Source: JAHBVL01 sp963712055 (lineage in GTDB: Bacteria > Chloroflexota > Chloroflexia > Thermomicrobiales > UBA6265). From it: a DNA stretch of 64,000 nt. The notes beneath the pieces are model-generated. The model was not told the origin of the DNA. It saw only the letters and a program-made list of their open reading frames with translations, and did no database searches. Position 1 is the first letter of the stretch; each line of letters begins with the position of its first letter. Where the stretch lies: the NCBI GenBank assembly GCA_963712055.1, contig CAVQGN010000008.1, positions 12,287 through 76,286 of the forward strand, in the 5' to 3' direction. Below, one piece after another: positions 35,098-43,950 of the stretch. The translations under genes were made by a program, and so were the position numbers.

Positions 35098-36111
35098 ATG
35101 CTCGAATTTTTAGTTGGCGGCGAAAACTACTACATGTGGATGCTTCCCGGCCTCATCCTCACCATTTTCGCGAACTTTCGCTTGCGCCGAAAGACAAACG
35201 CCTTCAAGAAAGTCAAGAACGAAGCGAAAGTTTCCGGCAAACAGACTGCACGCCAGATTCTCGATAGTGAGGATTTGAAAAAGGTGCCGGTCAAGCAAGT
35301 CGCTGGCAATCTCACCGACCACTACGATCCTAAAGAGGAAGTGGTCAATCTATCCAAGCCTATCTTCAATCCTGAAACAATCACCGCCATGGGCGTCAGC
35401 GCCCATGAAGTCGGCCACGCTATCCAGGACAAGGATGGCTATTTCTTTATGCGCTTGCGCTCGTTCATTGTGCCGTTCGCGAACATTGGCACGAATCTTG
35501 GCTACATCCTGATCATCGCTGGCATTGTCCTGAATATCACCAATCTCTCCCGTGTTGGCGTGCTCCTTTTTGCGGCGACGACCCTTTTCGCGCTCGTTAC
35601 GCTGCCGGTCGAGTTCAATGCCTCGACGCGTGGCAAACAGAAACTCAAGGACCTTGGATTGACCAGGAGCGAGGAAGAAGACAAGGCTATCGATCAGGTG
35701 CTCGATGCCGCTCGCTTCACCTATGTCGCCGCGTTCGCTGTTTCAGCGATCCAACTCGTTTACTGGGCCCTGGAGGTTCGGGATCAGCGCAAAGAAGCCG
35801 AACAACGGAAAGCCGCGAAAGCAGAAGCAAAGACAGCTACGGCCAGCGTTGCAGCCGAATCGGATAGTAATTCAGGCGGCGGGTTGTTCGGCGGATCGAA
35901 ATCGGCCGAAATCGAGGAATCCGCCAAGGAGAAAAGCGGTGGTTTGTTCAGTGCGCTGACACCCAAGGAAGCAGCTGCGGAAGTCGAAACTGACGTCGAA
36001 GACGGAGTCGAGAATCGCGGATTCAAGAACCTTTGGGTACCGTCTTTTGAGCCGTTGAAGTTGCCTACAGACCGCGAGACACGGAGGCGTTGGTTACCCG
36101 GCGGCAGCTGA
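35098..36111 (+). CDS. Membrane zinc metallopeptidase, YugP-like, with long C-terminal tail
   Basis: A 337-residue protein from the ATG at 35098 (GGAG 6 nt upstream; the ATG at 35086 is rejected). An N-terminal membrane segment precedes the catalytic motif GVSAHEVGHAIQD (HExxH), with the likely third ligand in PVEFNASTRGKQ. The helices at about 135-185 match the YugP/neutral zinc metallopeptidase family (about 230 residues). Roughly 110 extra residues at the C-terminus are charged and Ala/Lys/Glu-rich with repeated GGLF motifs; this tail is unusual. It overlaps the converging acetyltransferase gene by 47 nt. Confidence 0.9.
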   Translation: MLEFLVGGENYYMWMLPGLILTIFANFRLRRKTNAFKKVKNEAKVSGKQTARQILDSEDLKKVPVKQVAGNLTDHYDPKEEVVNLSKPIFNPETITAMGVSAHEVGHAIQDKDGYFFMRLRSFIVPFANIGTNLGYILIIAGIVLNITNLSRVGVLLFAATTLFALVTLPVEFNASTRGKQKLKDLGLTRSEEEDKAIDQVLDAARFTYVAAFAVSAIQLVYWALEVRDQRKEAEQRKAAKAEAKTATASVAAESDSNSGGGLFGGSKSAEIEESAKEKSGGLFSALTPKEAAAEVETDVEDGVENRGFKNLWVPSFEPLKLPTDRETRRRWLPGGS

Positions 36112-36571
36112 CGCTGACTAGATGCGGATCTTCGCCGATGAGCGACGGTGTGCGCATCTTCTGCATCCAGAAACCGTCTTTGCCACGACCGTAGTAGTTC
36201 TTGCTAACACCGACCTGACGGTAGCCTTCTTTGCTATAGAGATGCCGCGCGGCTTCGTTGTCTGCTTCGACCATCAGCACGATATCGCCAAAGGGAAGAA
36301 CCGCTTCGATCTCTCGCAGCAGTTTCGTGCCGATGCCACGTCGCTGCTCGTCCGGATCGACGCAGATATTGACAATCCGCGTCTGTCCGCCATTTCGATC
36401 GCCGATCGCGCAGCCAACGATATGGTTCCCATCCCGGGCAACCACAAACCGGACCGATGGAAGCGCCCAGAGAAGAAGAAGGGTGCCGCCGCCATAGGCG
36501 AGTTTGGGAGTAAACGCGCGCCGTTGCAGCCGAGCCACCTGGCGGAGATCATGTATCCGGACGGGCGCCAT
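36065..36571 (-). CDS. GNAT acetyltransferase, RimI-like
   Basis: A 168-residue protein (ATG at 36571; a GTG at 36577 is also possible). IVNICVDPDEQRRGIGTKLL is the acetyl-CoA signature; VEADNEAARHLYSKEGYRQV and NYYGRGKDGFWMQK resemble RimI-type protein N-terminal acetyltransferases. It converges on the metallopeptidase gene with a 47-nt overlap at the 3' ends. Confidence 0.88.
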   Translation of the reverse strand: MAPVRIHDLRQVARLQRRAFTPKLAYGGGTLLLLWALPSVRFVVARDGNHIVGCAIGDRNGGQTRIVNICVDPDEQRRGIGTKLLREIEAVLPFGDIVLMVEADNEAARHLYSKEGYRQVGVSKNYYGRGKDGFWMQKMRTPSLIGEDPHLVSVSCRRVTNASVSRGL

Positions 36572-36754
36572 ACGCACCGACGATCGGCGACGACATCAGG
36601 CGATGGTCTGGCCGCGGAGGAGGCTGGAAGGAACGACGATTTCAGCATACGAAACACCACCGGCAAGTCCGGAACGCTGCTTTTGATAGTACACCAGCGG
36701 GAATCGGCGACAATGCACCTGGTGAGCGACGTTCGTCGGCAGGGGAGCAAGAGG

Positions 36755-37690
36755 ATGACAGCCATGACATCATCGATCGAGCGGATTTCCGTCGTCGGCG
36801 CGGGGATCATGGGGCACGGGATCGCGCAGGAGTTCGCAGCAGCGGGGTTCGATGTGACGCTGACGGATACCTTTCCGGCTGCGCTCGATACCGCTCGGGA
36901 ACGGATCGTCGCAAATCTCTCCGGAACTGATGGAGCCGAGTCAACTCTCGCCCGGATTCGATTCGAACCCGATCTGGCTTCCGCAGTGGAACTTGCCGAT
37001 CTCGTCGTCGAAGCGGTACCGGAGCGCCTCGAGCTCAAGCAGCAGCTGTTCGCCGATCTCGATGGGTTCACCCCGGCGCACACTATTCTCGCCAGCAACA
37101 CCTCCTCCTTCATGCCGAGTCAGCTCGCGCCAAAGACGTCGCGACCGGACAAGGTGCTGGTGACGCACTATTTCAACCCACCTCATCTTGTGCCACTTGT
37201 CGAAGTGGTACGAGGTCCCGAAACCAGCGCGAAAACGACCGAAAGCGTACGGGCACTTTACGAACAGATTGGCAAGATCCCGGTTGTCGTGCAGAAAGAA
37301 CGGCTCGGTTTTATCGGTAACCGCCTGCAAAACGCGCTTTTTCGCGAGGCGCTCGCGCTGGTCGACGAAGGCGTCTGTTCGATCGAAGACCTCGACACCG
37401 TTATGCACACGAGTATTGGCCGGCGCTGGTCGGTGGCGGGTATCTTCGAAGTGTTCGATCTTGCCGGACTCGACACGGTCTTCGCCGTTTCAGAACAGAT
37501 CTTTCCCGATCTTTCGAATGCTTCCACGCCGCCAGCAGCGTGGCTGGAGCGCGTTCAGTCAGGTGATCACGGAATCAAGAGCGGGTCTGGTTTCTACGAA
37601 TGGACTCCAGAAAGTGGAGAAGCCGCGCGTCGACGTATCCGACTCGCCTTACAATCGACCGGAAATGATATCGAAACCAAACAAGGGTGA
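36755..37690 (+). CDS. 3-hydroxyacyl-CoA dehydrogenase family protein
   Basis: A 311-residue NAD-dependent dehydrogenase; the ATG at 36755 is 7 nt after GGGGAG. Upstream in-frame sequence to 36122 overlaps the antisense acetyltransferase gene and is not coding. Rossmann motif VVGAGIMGHGIAQEFAAAGF, catalytic region ASNTSSF and HYFNPPHLVPLVEVV (catalytic His) are present. The all-helical C-terminal domain begins GFIGNRLQNALFREALALVD. The GRRWSVAGIFEVFDLAGLDT stretch is nearer to the gulonate/carnitine dehydrogenase branch than to butyryl-CoA enzymes, so the substrate is open. Confidence 0.9.
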   Translation: MTAMTSSIERISVVGAGIMGHGIAQEFAAAGFDVTLTDTFPAALDTARERIVANLSGTDGAESTLARIRFEPDLASAVELADLVVEAVPERLELKQQLFADLDGFTPAHTILASNTSSFMPSQLAPKTSRPDKVLVTHYFNPPHLVPLVEVVRGPETSAKTTESVRALYEQIGKIPVVVQKERLGFIGNRLQNALFREALALVDEGVCSIEDLDTVMHTSIGRRWSVAGIFEVFDLAGLDTVFAVSEQIFPDLSNASTPPAAWLERVQSGDHGIKSGSGFYEWTPESGEAARRRIRLALQSTGNDIETKQG

Positions 37691-37742
37691 TGTCGTGTTT
37701 GGCGCTATCTGCAACGCAACGATGATCGAAAAGCGACTGTAG

Positions 37743-38804
37743 ATGGATCGCCTGTCCCAGGTCGTGGCAATCGATCGAGACGAGGTCGATCTTAGAAACG
37801 GCCTGATCAGTCTGGCGATCCTGGCCGGAATTGTCGGCGCACGCGTTGTAGTGGGACCGCGTGTTTTTCTTGCGGCGCTTGCGGCGCTCTTTGTCTTGCT
37901 CTTCTCAGCGCATGCCAAGCATATCTGGAAGGTCGTGCTGGTGGCTGCCCTGGCCGGATCGGTGGTCACTGCCACCGCCTCGCAAGTATCCGACGGCGAT
38001 CTGACCACGCTTACATTCGTCTGGGTGGTCACGTTTGTTGCGAGCACCACGGTCACCATGCCATTGTTGAGTTCAATTGCGGCCTTGATCAACATCTGGG
38101 CGATCATGGCATTGAACCTCGTCGGCGGTACTGACCTCGCCACCCACGGAGCGGCTCCCTGGATCGCTGGATGCGTTCTTGGCGGAATTGCGTTCAGGTA
38201 CCTGGAGAAACATGGTCACCGGCGCCACGGTCGGCTGGTCGATATCGATCGCACAACCGTCGCCCTCGACTATTCCGTGAGACCGGCGGTGGTTTATTTC
38301 GCCGCAGTCCGGGCGACCGCCGTAATGCTCGCCGGTGCAGTCGGGCTTCTGGTTTTTGACCATCATCCATGGTGGGCGGCGACCGCGACGCTGATGGTGG
38401 CAGGTATCAATCCAGACGAGTCCAAGCTGGTCGCATGGCAACGAGCAGTTGGGACGCTCGCAGGCGCCGTTGTCGCGATGTTCTTGCTGAAACTAAGCGA
38501 GGAGACGATGGTGACAGCCACGTTGCTTCTGGCCGTCTTGTTCCTGACTCTGCTTTTTCGCACAGCCAGCCAAACGCTTTTTGCTCTTGGGCTGACCACG
38601 GTCTTCATCCTGGTCGATTCGCTTCTCGGAGGGTCGGCGTTCAAACTTGGGAGCGCCCGTATTCTCGAGACCCTGATTGGCATCGGTTTCGCGCTCGTTG
38701 CCATCCGTCTCACCCACCCAGCGTTGCAGCGAATCGGCGTCTTTCAGCAAGCGCGAATGGCAGCCCGAAAATCGGCAATGAAACCATCCGAGGAACCAAC
38801 CTGA
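37743..38804 (+). CDS. FUSC family membrane protein
   Basis: A 353-residue membrane protein with two sets of about five to six helices joined by a basic cytoplasmic loop (KHGHRRHGRLVDIDR). The second set carries the FUSC signature WWAATATLMVAGINPDESKL then WQRAVGTLAGAVVAMFLL and RILETLIGIGFALVAI. FUSC proteins include aromatic-acid and fusaric-acid efflux components. No partner efflux genes are adjacent, so the transported compound is unknown. Confidence 0.85.
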   Translation: MDRLSQVVAIDRDEVDLRNGLISLAILAGIVGARVVVGPRVFLAALAALFVLLFSAHAKHIWKVVLVAALAGSVVTATASQVSDGDLTTLTFVWVVTFVASTTVTMPLLSSIAALINIWAIMALNLVGGTDLATHGAAPWIAGCVLGGIAFRYLEKHGHRRHGRLVDIDRTTVALDYSVRPAVVYFAAVRATAVMLAGAVGLLVFDHHPWWAATATLMVAGINPDESKLVAWQRAVGTLAGAVVAMFLLKLSEETMVTATLLLAVLFLTLLFRTASQTLFALGLTTVFILVDSLLGGSAFKLGSARILETLIGIGFALVAIRLTHPALQRIGVFQQARMAARKSAMKPSEEPT

Positions 38805-38835
38805 TTTCCGTAGTAATTAGCCTGGAGCTGACCAT

Positions 38836-39753
38836 ATGACTGCATTTCCGGAAACACCAGTAATTCTCGATGGCGGAATGGGACGAGAACTCCGTTTCCG
38901 CGGTGTCGATATCCTCAATACCATCTGGTCCGCGAATGGACTTCTGACCGCACCGGAGATCGTGCAGCAAATCCACGCTGATTACATCGCCGCTGGAGCG
39001 GACATCATCACAACCAACAGCTACGGCATCATCAAGGGTGATCTGGCCAAAGAAGGGATCGAAGACCGCTTTGCCGAACTCAACGAACTTGCCGGTGAAC
39101 TCGCCGTCGCTGCCCGCGATGCGGCTGATCGACCCGTTATGATCGCAGGTTCGTTGCCACCTTTGTTTGGCAGTTATCGCCCTGATCTCGTGCGCGAGCA
39201 GGATGAAATCGAACCCCTCTACCGGGAACAAGCGGAACTCCTGGCGCCATACGTCGATTTCTTCCTCTGCGAAACGATGTCCTCGGCAGCGGAGGGCGTA
39301 GCTGCCGCGACTGCGGCGGTTTCGACCGGTAAACCGGTCTGGGTCTCATGGACGTTGCACGAAGATCGCTCAGGGCGTCTCCGCAGCGAAGAAACCATCA
39401 CCGCTGCGATTGCCGCGCTGGGAGATCTGCCCGTGACCGGTTACCTGGCCAATTGCTGCGCGCCAGAGAGTATCACCGCGGCTTTGCCGGAATTGGTCGC
39501 CGGTGGCGCCAAGTTCGTTGGTGGCTACGCCAACACCTTCATTCCCGTTCCTCTGACCTGGACGCTCGACGGCGCCAATGAGTCCGATGGCAAAATCGAG
39601 CTCCGCGATGATCTCGATCCCGATGCCTATGCCGAGCACGTGACGAACTGGCTCGATCTGGGCGCGACGGTCGTAGGAGGTTGCTGCGGCACCCGGCCGG
39701 CTCATATCGCCCGCATTGCTGAGATCGTCACGGCGCGCAGTCAGAGCGAGTAA
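38836..39753 (+). CDS. Homocysteine S-methyltransferase
   Basis: A 305-residue (beta/alpha)8 enzyme that transfers a methyl group to homocysteine to make methionine. GGAG precedes the ATG. The family start VILDGGMGRELRFRGVD is present, and the zinc cysteines occur in YLANCCAPE and VVGGCCGTRPAHI. ADIITTNSYG and FFLCETMSS are further family marks. It lacks B12 and folate domains, so it should use S-methylmethionine or a similar donor (MmuM/YagD type). Confidence 0.93.
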   Translation: MTAFPETPVILDGGMGRELRFRGVDILNTIWSANGLLTAPEIVQQIHADYIAAGADIITTNSYGIIKGDLAKEGIEDRFAELNELAGELAVAARDAADRPVMIAGSLPPLFGSYRPDLVREQDEIEPLYREQAELLAPYVDFFLCETMSSAAEGVAAATAAVSTGKPVWVSWTLHEDRSGRLRSEETITAAIAALGDLPVTGYLANCCAPESITAALPELVAGGAKFVGGYANTFIPVPLTWTLDGANESDGKIELRDDLDPDAYAEHVTNWLDLGATVVGGCCGTRPAHIARIAEIVTARSQSE

Positions 39754-39837
39754 CGCCCGCCGGGGTGTTCTCGGTCTATTGCTCTCTCACCTCATCACGA
39801 CCATCGATCAGCGTGTATCAAGGACGTGCAACCTAGG

Positions 39838-40150
39838 TCTCAAATCCCCTGCGAGAGACCCTTCGCAAGCTCAGGGTGACAGTCTCGCCCAGGTCATTCT
39901 GAGGAACGAAAGCTTGTCCTGCGCGTGCGAAGGTTTGTCCTGACCGTGCGAAGGAACTTCCTGCCGCAGCAGTAACACCACCAAATCCCCTATTAGAGAC
40001 CCTTCGCAAGCTCAGGGTGACAGTCCCGCCCGGGTCATTCTGAGGAACGAAGGATTGTCCTGCGCGTGCGAAGGAACTTCCTGCCGCAGCAGCGTCACCA
40101 CCCAATCCCCTACAAGAGACCCTTCGCAAGCTCAGGGTGACAACCCCGGT
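39838..40150. repeat. Inverted-repeat cluster B
   Basis: Three tandem-like units contain AGAGACCCTTCGCAAGCTCA + GGGTGACAG and GGTCATTCTGAGGAACGAA, with GTGCGAAGGAACTTCCTGCC linkers (near 39850, 40000 and 40115). The same superfamily as the repeats at 3.3, 57.5, 60.1 and 60.9 kb, but a different subfamily (ACCCTTCGC instead of ATTCTTCG). Confidence 0.9.
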
Positions 40151-40172
40151 CAGGTCATGCGATTTTATCGGT

Positions 40173-40433
40173 TCAAGCAGGCGTGTGCCCGGGAAGTCGC
40201 TGCACTTGCGAATAGAGGCCCGAGGCGGCCAGGCCATAGACGAGGCCAAGCACAATCGCGCGCGCGACGGGAGCGGACGAGGTTGAGCCGCCACTGATTT
40301 CACTCAACCCGACGAGGGCAATGGCAACAAGAATGGCCGCCAAACCGGCGAAACGGCTGGGCAAACCGATCCGTTTGGCAACTTCGACAACGCCCGGAAC
40401 AAGCGCGATGATGGCGATATCATCCAGAATCAC
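40173..40433 (-). CDS. Holin-like small membrane protein
   Basis: An 86-residue protein starting at a GTG at 40433 with an excellent AAGGAGG 6 nt upstream. It has two hydrophobic helices (FAGLAAILVAIALVGL and ARAIVLGLVYGLAASGLY) and a hydrophilic linker. It begins 21 nt after the stop of an amidase-type endolysin gene on the same strand. Endolysin plus small two-helix protein is the usual phage lysis arrangement, so holin is inferred from size, topology and place. Confidence 0.6.
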   Translation of the reverse strand: MILDDIAIIALVPGVVEVAKRIGLPSRFAGLAAILVAIALVGLSEISGGSTSSAPVARAIVLGLVYGLAASGLYSQVQRLPGHTPA

Positions 40434-40454
40434 GATCTTCCTCCTTTTCTTCTG

Positions 40455-41474
40455 CTATTGAATCCACGTCCAGGCGACGGCTGGGTCGGGGCGAAAAAGG
40501 GTCCAGCGATCGTCGAATGTGATCAGGTCCCGCCTTGGCCCGTTGTCGTTTTTCAGGACCCACCAGGTCAGCGGTCGCGGAAGGGTTGCGGGTCCGCGTT
40601 GTTCCTGCACACCTCGCGCGATCCACGCATTACTGATCACACCGCGATCGTCAAAGCGGGCCGGTGTGACCGAGCCATCGGGTTCGATCCGCTCGAGCAC
40701 ACCGAAGCGGTCCTTGAGGGTCGAGAGGTCGTATCCCTGCGGCCACCAGGGGCGATCGGGCACGGCAATTGGCGCGACCGCGGCCGGATCAGACGAGACA
40801 CTTTGCCCAGCCTTGAGGATCTGCCGGATCCTCTCCTGGATCTCATCGATCCGATCGCGAACCGGGGCAAACGGACAGGCTTTGGTGGCGAACTCGAAAT
40901 GAAGCATATGCGTCACGATGCCAACTGCGGGATTGACCGGAAAGTGATCCCAGGGCACCTCCGCCTGATCGAACCAGTAGGCGGTCAGCGCGCAGATGCT
41001 TTCGAACTGCTTCGGACTCATGGGCGTGTTCTGATCGCTGCCATCGGAGCGTTCGATACTCACCAGATCCCGATTGATCGCCGAAACACCGAGTCGTCGG
41101 ACGAAGGCAACGCCATCGCCCTCGAGCCCATCGCTGCCGCCGTTGGCCCAGGGGGCGCGATTCGGGCTGACTCGGTGGGTTTCGCCATCGATATCGACAG
41201 TGGTGGCACGTCCCAGCGGATCGTTCCAGCGGAGGATGACGCCATCCCAGTTGGCTCCATCGGTAGCGCCGCCGATTCCGTAATCGGTCAGCGAGCGACC
41301 AGCCGACCCGCGTCGAAAATAGGAGTCGGTTCCCCAGAGTGTGCCAAGCATCGAGTGCTGACAGACTCCCACCGGTTTCCGTGGTCCGAGATCGTCCCAG
41401 GCGCGGTTCTGCCTGTCCGGAATCAGACGGTCGATAAAGGGAGGATGCGGCACATTGCCGAATGCATAGCTCAT
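40455..41474 (-). CDS. N-acetylmuramoyl-L-alanine amidase-like endolysin
   Basis: A 339-residue protein from the ATG at 41474 (AAGGAA upstream). The catalytic domain (about 30-210) looks like Amidase_2/PGRP. His ligand candidates are in VCQHSMLGTLWGT and THMLHFEF; FATKACPFAPVRDRIDEIQ is the 'K.CPf..' tail of this fold. A second region (PWWPQGYDLSTLKDRFG to the end) may bind the wall. It should cut the peptide side chain from the glycan. It lies next to a holin-like gene and in line with other phage-type genes on this strand. Confidence 0.72.
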   Translation of the reverse strand: MSYAFGNVPHPPFIDRLIPDRQNRAWDDLGPRKPVGVCQHSMLGTLWGTDSYFRRGSAGRSLTDYGIGGATDGANWDGVILRWNDPLGRATTVDIDGETHRVSPNRAPWANGGSDGLEGDGVAFVRRLGVSAINRDLVSIERSDGSDQNTPMSPKQFESICALTAYWFDQAEVPWDHFPVNPAVGIVTHMLHFEFATKACPFAPVRDRIDEIQERIRQILKAGQSVSSDPAAVAPIAVPDRPWWPQGYDLSTLKDRFGVLERIEPDGSVTPARFDDRGVISNAWIARGVQEQRGPATLPRPLTWWVLKNDNGPRRDLITFDDRWTLFRPDPAVAWTWIQ

Positions 41475-41674
41475 GGCATTTCCTTTTTCGTATAGAGAAG
41501 ATGTTTTAGGAGAATTTATTCGCGTGATGATCTGTCTGGGCTCGAGAACGGAGCATTCCTCCAGAAAGCAACGAAATTGTTGCGATCTGCCACATACCTG
41601 CAACCTGAACTGGTCTTGCCCGCCGGTATCGTGAAGATAGATAGGTTCGCCTCGTATCAGAAAGGAGGCAGACC

Positions 41675-42601
41675 ATGAACAGCAACCGATGTCCGCCATT
41701 CTTCCACCGACATTCGATGAGTCGACGCGATCTGCTAAGACTTGGTTTGGTCGGCGGATTGGCAATAGGCGGATTGCCGCTTGCTTCCGCGTTGGCGAAT
41801 GGTGACGGAGGCAAAGTCGCCGTTCCCCCACCCGTTGGGGTTCTGCTGGTGTCCATGATCGTGCCACCGGCCGATATGCCGACGACCCTGCCTGCCGTGG
41901 CCATCTGGCACGTCGATGTTCCGCCCAACTGCGGGGTTCACTGGAACTGTACGGAAACCGCGTGCACATGGGTCGACGCGGTTCACTTGCTGGAGGGACA
42001 GTACGATTGCTGGTTCGAAGGTCGGGTCCGTCTCTACCGGTATGGTCAGACGCCCTGTGATCTCGACCCAGGCAGCGAGTTCAGCATCCAGGCAGGTGAT
42101 TCGTTCCTTGCTCTCGACCGGATGCTGGCGAGTTCGATCGTCAATCCCGGACCCGATCCGGCCCGGGAATTCACGGCGAGCATCTACGCGAGCTATCCGA
42201 AGATCAACCAGGGCATCACGATGGATGACGGTATCCATGTGCAACCCTGTGGAGGCCTGACACCGGGTGAGTGGTTCCTGATGCCCGATCCACCGGTTGC
42301 GGTCACGTACCGGCAGGTTCTCATGCCTCCTGGTTCCGCGTTTGGCATGGGAGAGGATGAACTCGTTTTCCGGTATGTCGACCTGGGAAGCGTCGAGCGG
42401 ATCTGTCTCGATTCCGACGCAACGATTCTTGAGTCAAGTACCTACTCAGCCGGAGAACCAATTGCGCATCGCTACTGGACACCCGAGGGCCTGCAGGCGC
42501 TCACGAACAAAACGAGTGAACCGGCAGTGCTCCTCGAAATCGCGATGACCACGGCTCCAGATCGCGATACACCACTCTTCCTGGAGGGAGCAGAGCAATG
42601 A
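41675..42601 (+). CDS. Tat-exported protein of unknown function
   Basis: A 308-residue protein with GGAGG upstream of its ATG. The N-terminus carries a twin-arginine leader (MSRRDLLRLGLVGGLAIGG). The mature part is rich in Cys near the front (PPNCGVHWNCTETACTW) and strand-like throughout, with cupin-like repeats such as SEFSIQAGDSFLALDR. No family was recognised. The divergent amidase gene and a membrane protein flank it. Confidence 0.7.
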   Translation: MNSNRCPPFFHRHSMSRRDLLRLGLVGGLAIGGLPLASALANGDGGKVAVPPPVGVLLVSMIVPPADMPTTLPAVAIWHVDVPPNCGVHWNCTETACTWVDAVHLLEGQYDCWFEGRVRLYRYGQTPCDLDPGSEFSIQAGDSFLALDRMLASSIVNPGPDPAREFTASIYASYPKINQGITMDDGIHVQPCGGLTPGEWFLMPDPPVAVTYRQVLMPPGSAFGMGEDELVFRYVDLGSVERICLDSDATILESSTYSAGEPIAHRYWTPEGLQALTNKTSEPAVLLEIAMTTAPDRDTPLFLEGAEQ

Positions 42602-42729
42602 CTCGCAAGGGGCGCTCGAAGTGGCATGTCGTCTCCCGAATCGGAACAGAGTATCTTCTGCAGGCGGCTGCCAGGAATCGGTGAGGTCGCCTCTCCGCGC
42701 GGGACTGCGGGTATCACTGGGAATCGCTG

Positions 42730-43398
42730 GTGCTCAGAGTAGTTTTCGAGTTCATTCCCCTTGGACTGGCTGCCATTTCGCCGACGATGGTGATCCTCGT
42801 GACCGCCATGCTTCCGACCGAACGAGGTCTGCTGCGGGCATTGGCGATCATCGCGGGTCGGTTTGCGGCACATCTGCTGCTGGCGCTGCTCTTTACGTTT
42901 CTCTTATCCCAGCTTCCCGAGGTCGATGAGGGTGGTCGCACCCTATCCGACATCGTACCGATCGTCCTGATCGGAGCCGGTATCGTGCTGCTCCTGCTGG
43001 CAGGCTGGGTGCTGCTCCACGACGCTGATCCGGACCAGCCTCCGTCACGAGTGCTCGATTATCTGAACAGAGTCGGTCCGATCACCCTCTTTGTGGCGAA
43101 CTTCTTTATCGTGTTGGTCTCGCTGCGGCTGATGTCACTCGTCTTCGCGGGAAGCGCGATCATCAAGGATGCCGATCTGCTCGACAGTGAGGAGGTCATC
43201 CTGGACGCGGTGCTCGCGCTGTTCATGATCTGGCCGATGCTGATCCCGATCGGGGTATCGATCGCCATGGGGGATCGCCGTGACGAAACGCTGGCCTCGA
43301 TGAACAGGTGGCTCCAGGATCACCAGCAGGCAATCAATGTTGGTGTCCTGTCAATTTTCGGCGGCTACCTCCTCGCAACCGGTTATGCCGGGTTGTAA
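42730..43398 (+). CDS. GAP/Sap family membrane protein (LysE-like)
   Basis: A 222-residue protein with six hydrophobic segments, starting at a GTG. Its opening LGLAAISPTMVILVTAMLPT matches the Sap/GAP family, related to LysE exporters and to mycobacterial proteins involved in lipid surfacing. The loop DPDQPPSRVLDYLNRVGPIT is also typical. It is followed by a strong terminator. The exported compound is unknown. Confidence 0.75.
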   Translation: MLRVVFEFIPLGLAAISPTMVILVTAMLPTERGLLRALAIIAGRFAAHLLLALLFTFLLSQLPEVDEGGRTLSDIVPIVLIGAGIVLLLLAGWVLLHDADPDQPPSRVLDYLNRVGPITLFVANFFIVLVSLRLMSLVFAGSAIIKDADLLDSEEVILDAVLALFMIWPMLIPIGVSIAMGDRRDETLASMNRWLQDHQQAINVGVLSIFGGYLLATGYAGL

Positions 43399-43430
43399 TC
43401 TACTTCTACCGATTTCCCGGCGGACACACG

Positions 43431-43460
43431 AAACCGGGTGCTCTTGCGAGCACCCGGTTT
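43431..43460. terminator. Bidirectional terminator
   Basis: A 13-bp perfect stem AAACCGGGTGCTC / GAGCACCCGGTTT with a 4-nt loop and a T tract on the plus side, between two convergent genes. Confidence 0.88.
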
Positions 43461-43487
43461 TCGCGTTGCGTGCAATCGCGTTCTGAC

Positions 43488-43950
43488 CTAGATGTCAGTT
43501 GGCTCTTCGCGCGTTTCGCCACGGAGGAAGCGGGCGGCAATCACCGCCGCTGCTCCAGCCGCAGCTGCAGCCATCCAGCCAGCACTCTGTCCAGACGTGT
43601 CTCCGGATCCAGTCGTCGGCAACTTGGCGACGGTCTCACCGCCAACCGTGCTCTCGCCTGGTTTCCCTGGCTTCTCCGGATGCTCCGGTTTCGGAGGATG
43701 CATCTCGGTGTACCAGTTCGTCACCATGATGGTCGTTGTTTCGTCTTCGTAGATCGTGAATTCAGCCGCTACTCCGGACGAGACTTCCTTGATGGCATGC
43801 GTGCCGACCGGCAACTCCGCCATGAAGATCCCGTCGAGTGCACCGGTATGCACCACGATCTTGTCCGCTTCGACCTTGAACGGCCAGATCTCGAACGTCG
43901 CCTTGCCCGGGTGACAGTCTTCCTTCCAGTCACCACCAGCCGGTTTGACC
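43488..43950 (-). CDS. Cys-rich secreted protein, C-terminal segment with LPTTG anchor
   Basis: Final segment of the gene spanning 43488-45656. Its frame is open from the TAG at about 43950 and is the same frame as the middle segment. It carries a SpaA-like beta domain (ATFEIWPF...ELPVGTHAIKEVSSGVAA...TIYEDETTTIMV), a Pro/Lys/Glu spacer (HPPKPEHPEKPGKPGE), then VAKLPTTGSGD, an Ala-rich helix and RGETREE. LPTTG-helix-basic tail is a sortase sorting signal. The first in-frame ATG is at 43856 but coding sense begins earlier. Confidence 0.75.

Noticed and set aside
36122..36754. N-terminal extension of the 3-hydroxyacyl-CoA dehydrogenase
   Set aside because: This part is antisense to an acetyltransferase gene and the Rossmann fold starts at 36755 after a good ribosome-binding site.
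42598..42684. A 28-codon ORF overlapping the end of the Tat-exported protein gene
   Set aside because: Too short, no family, and basic composition without context; may be chance.
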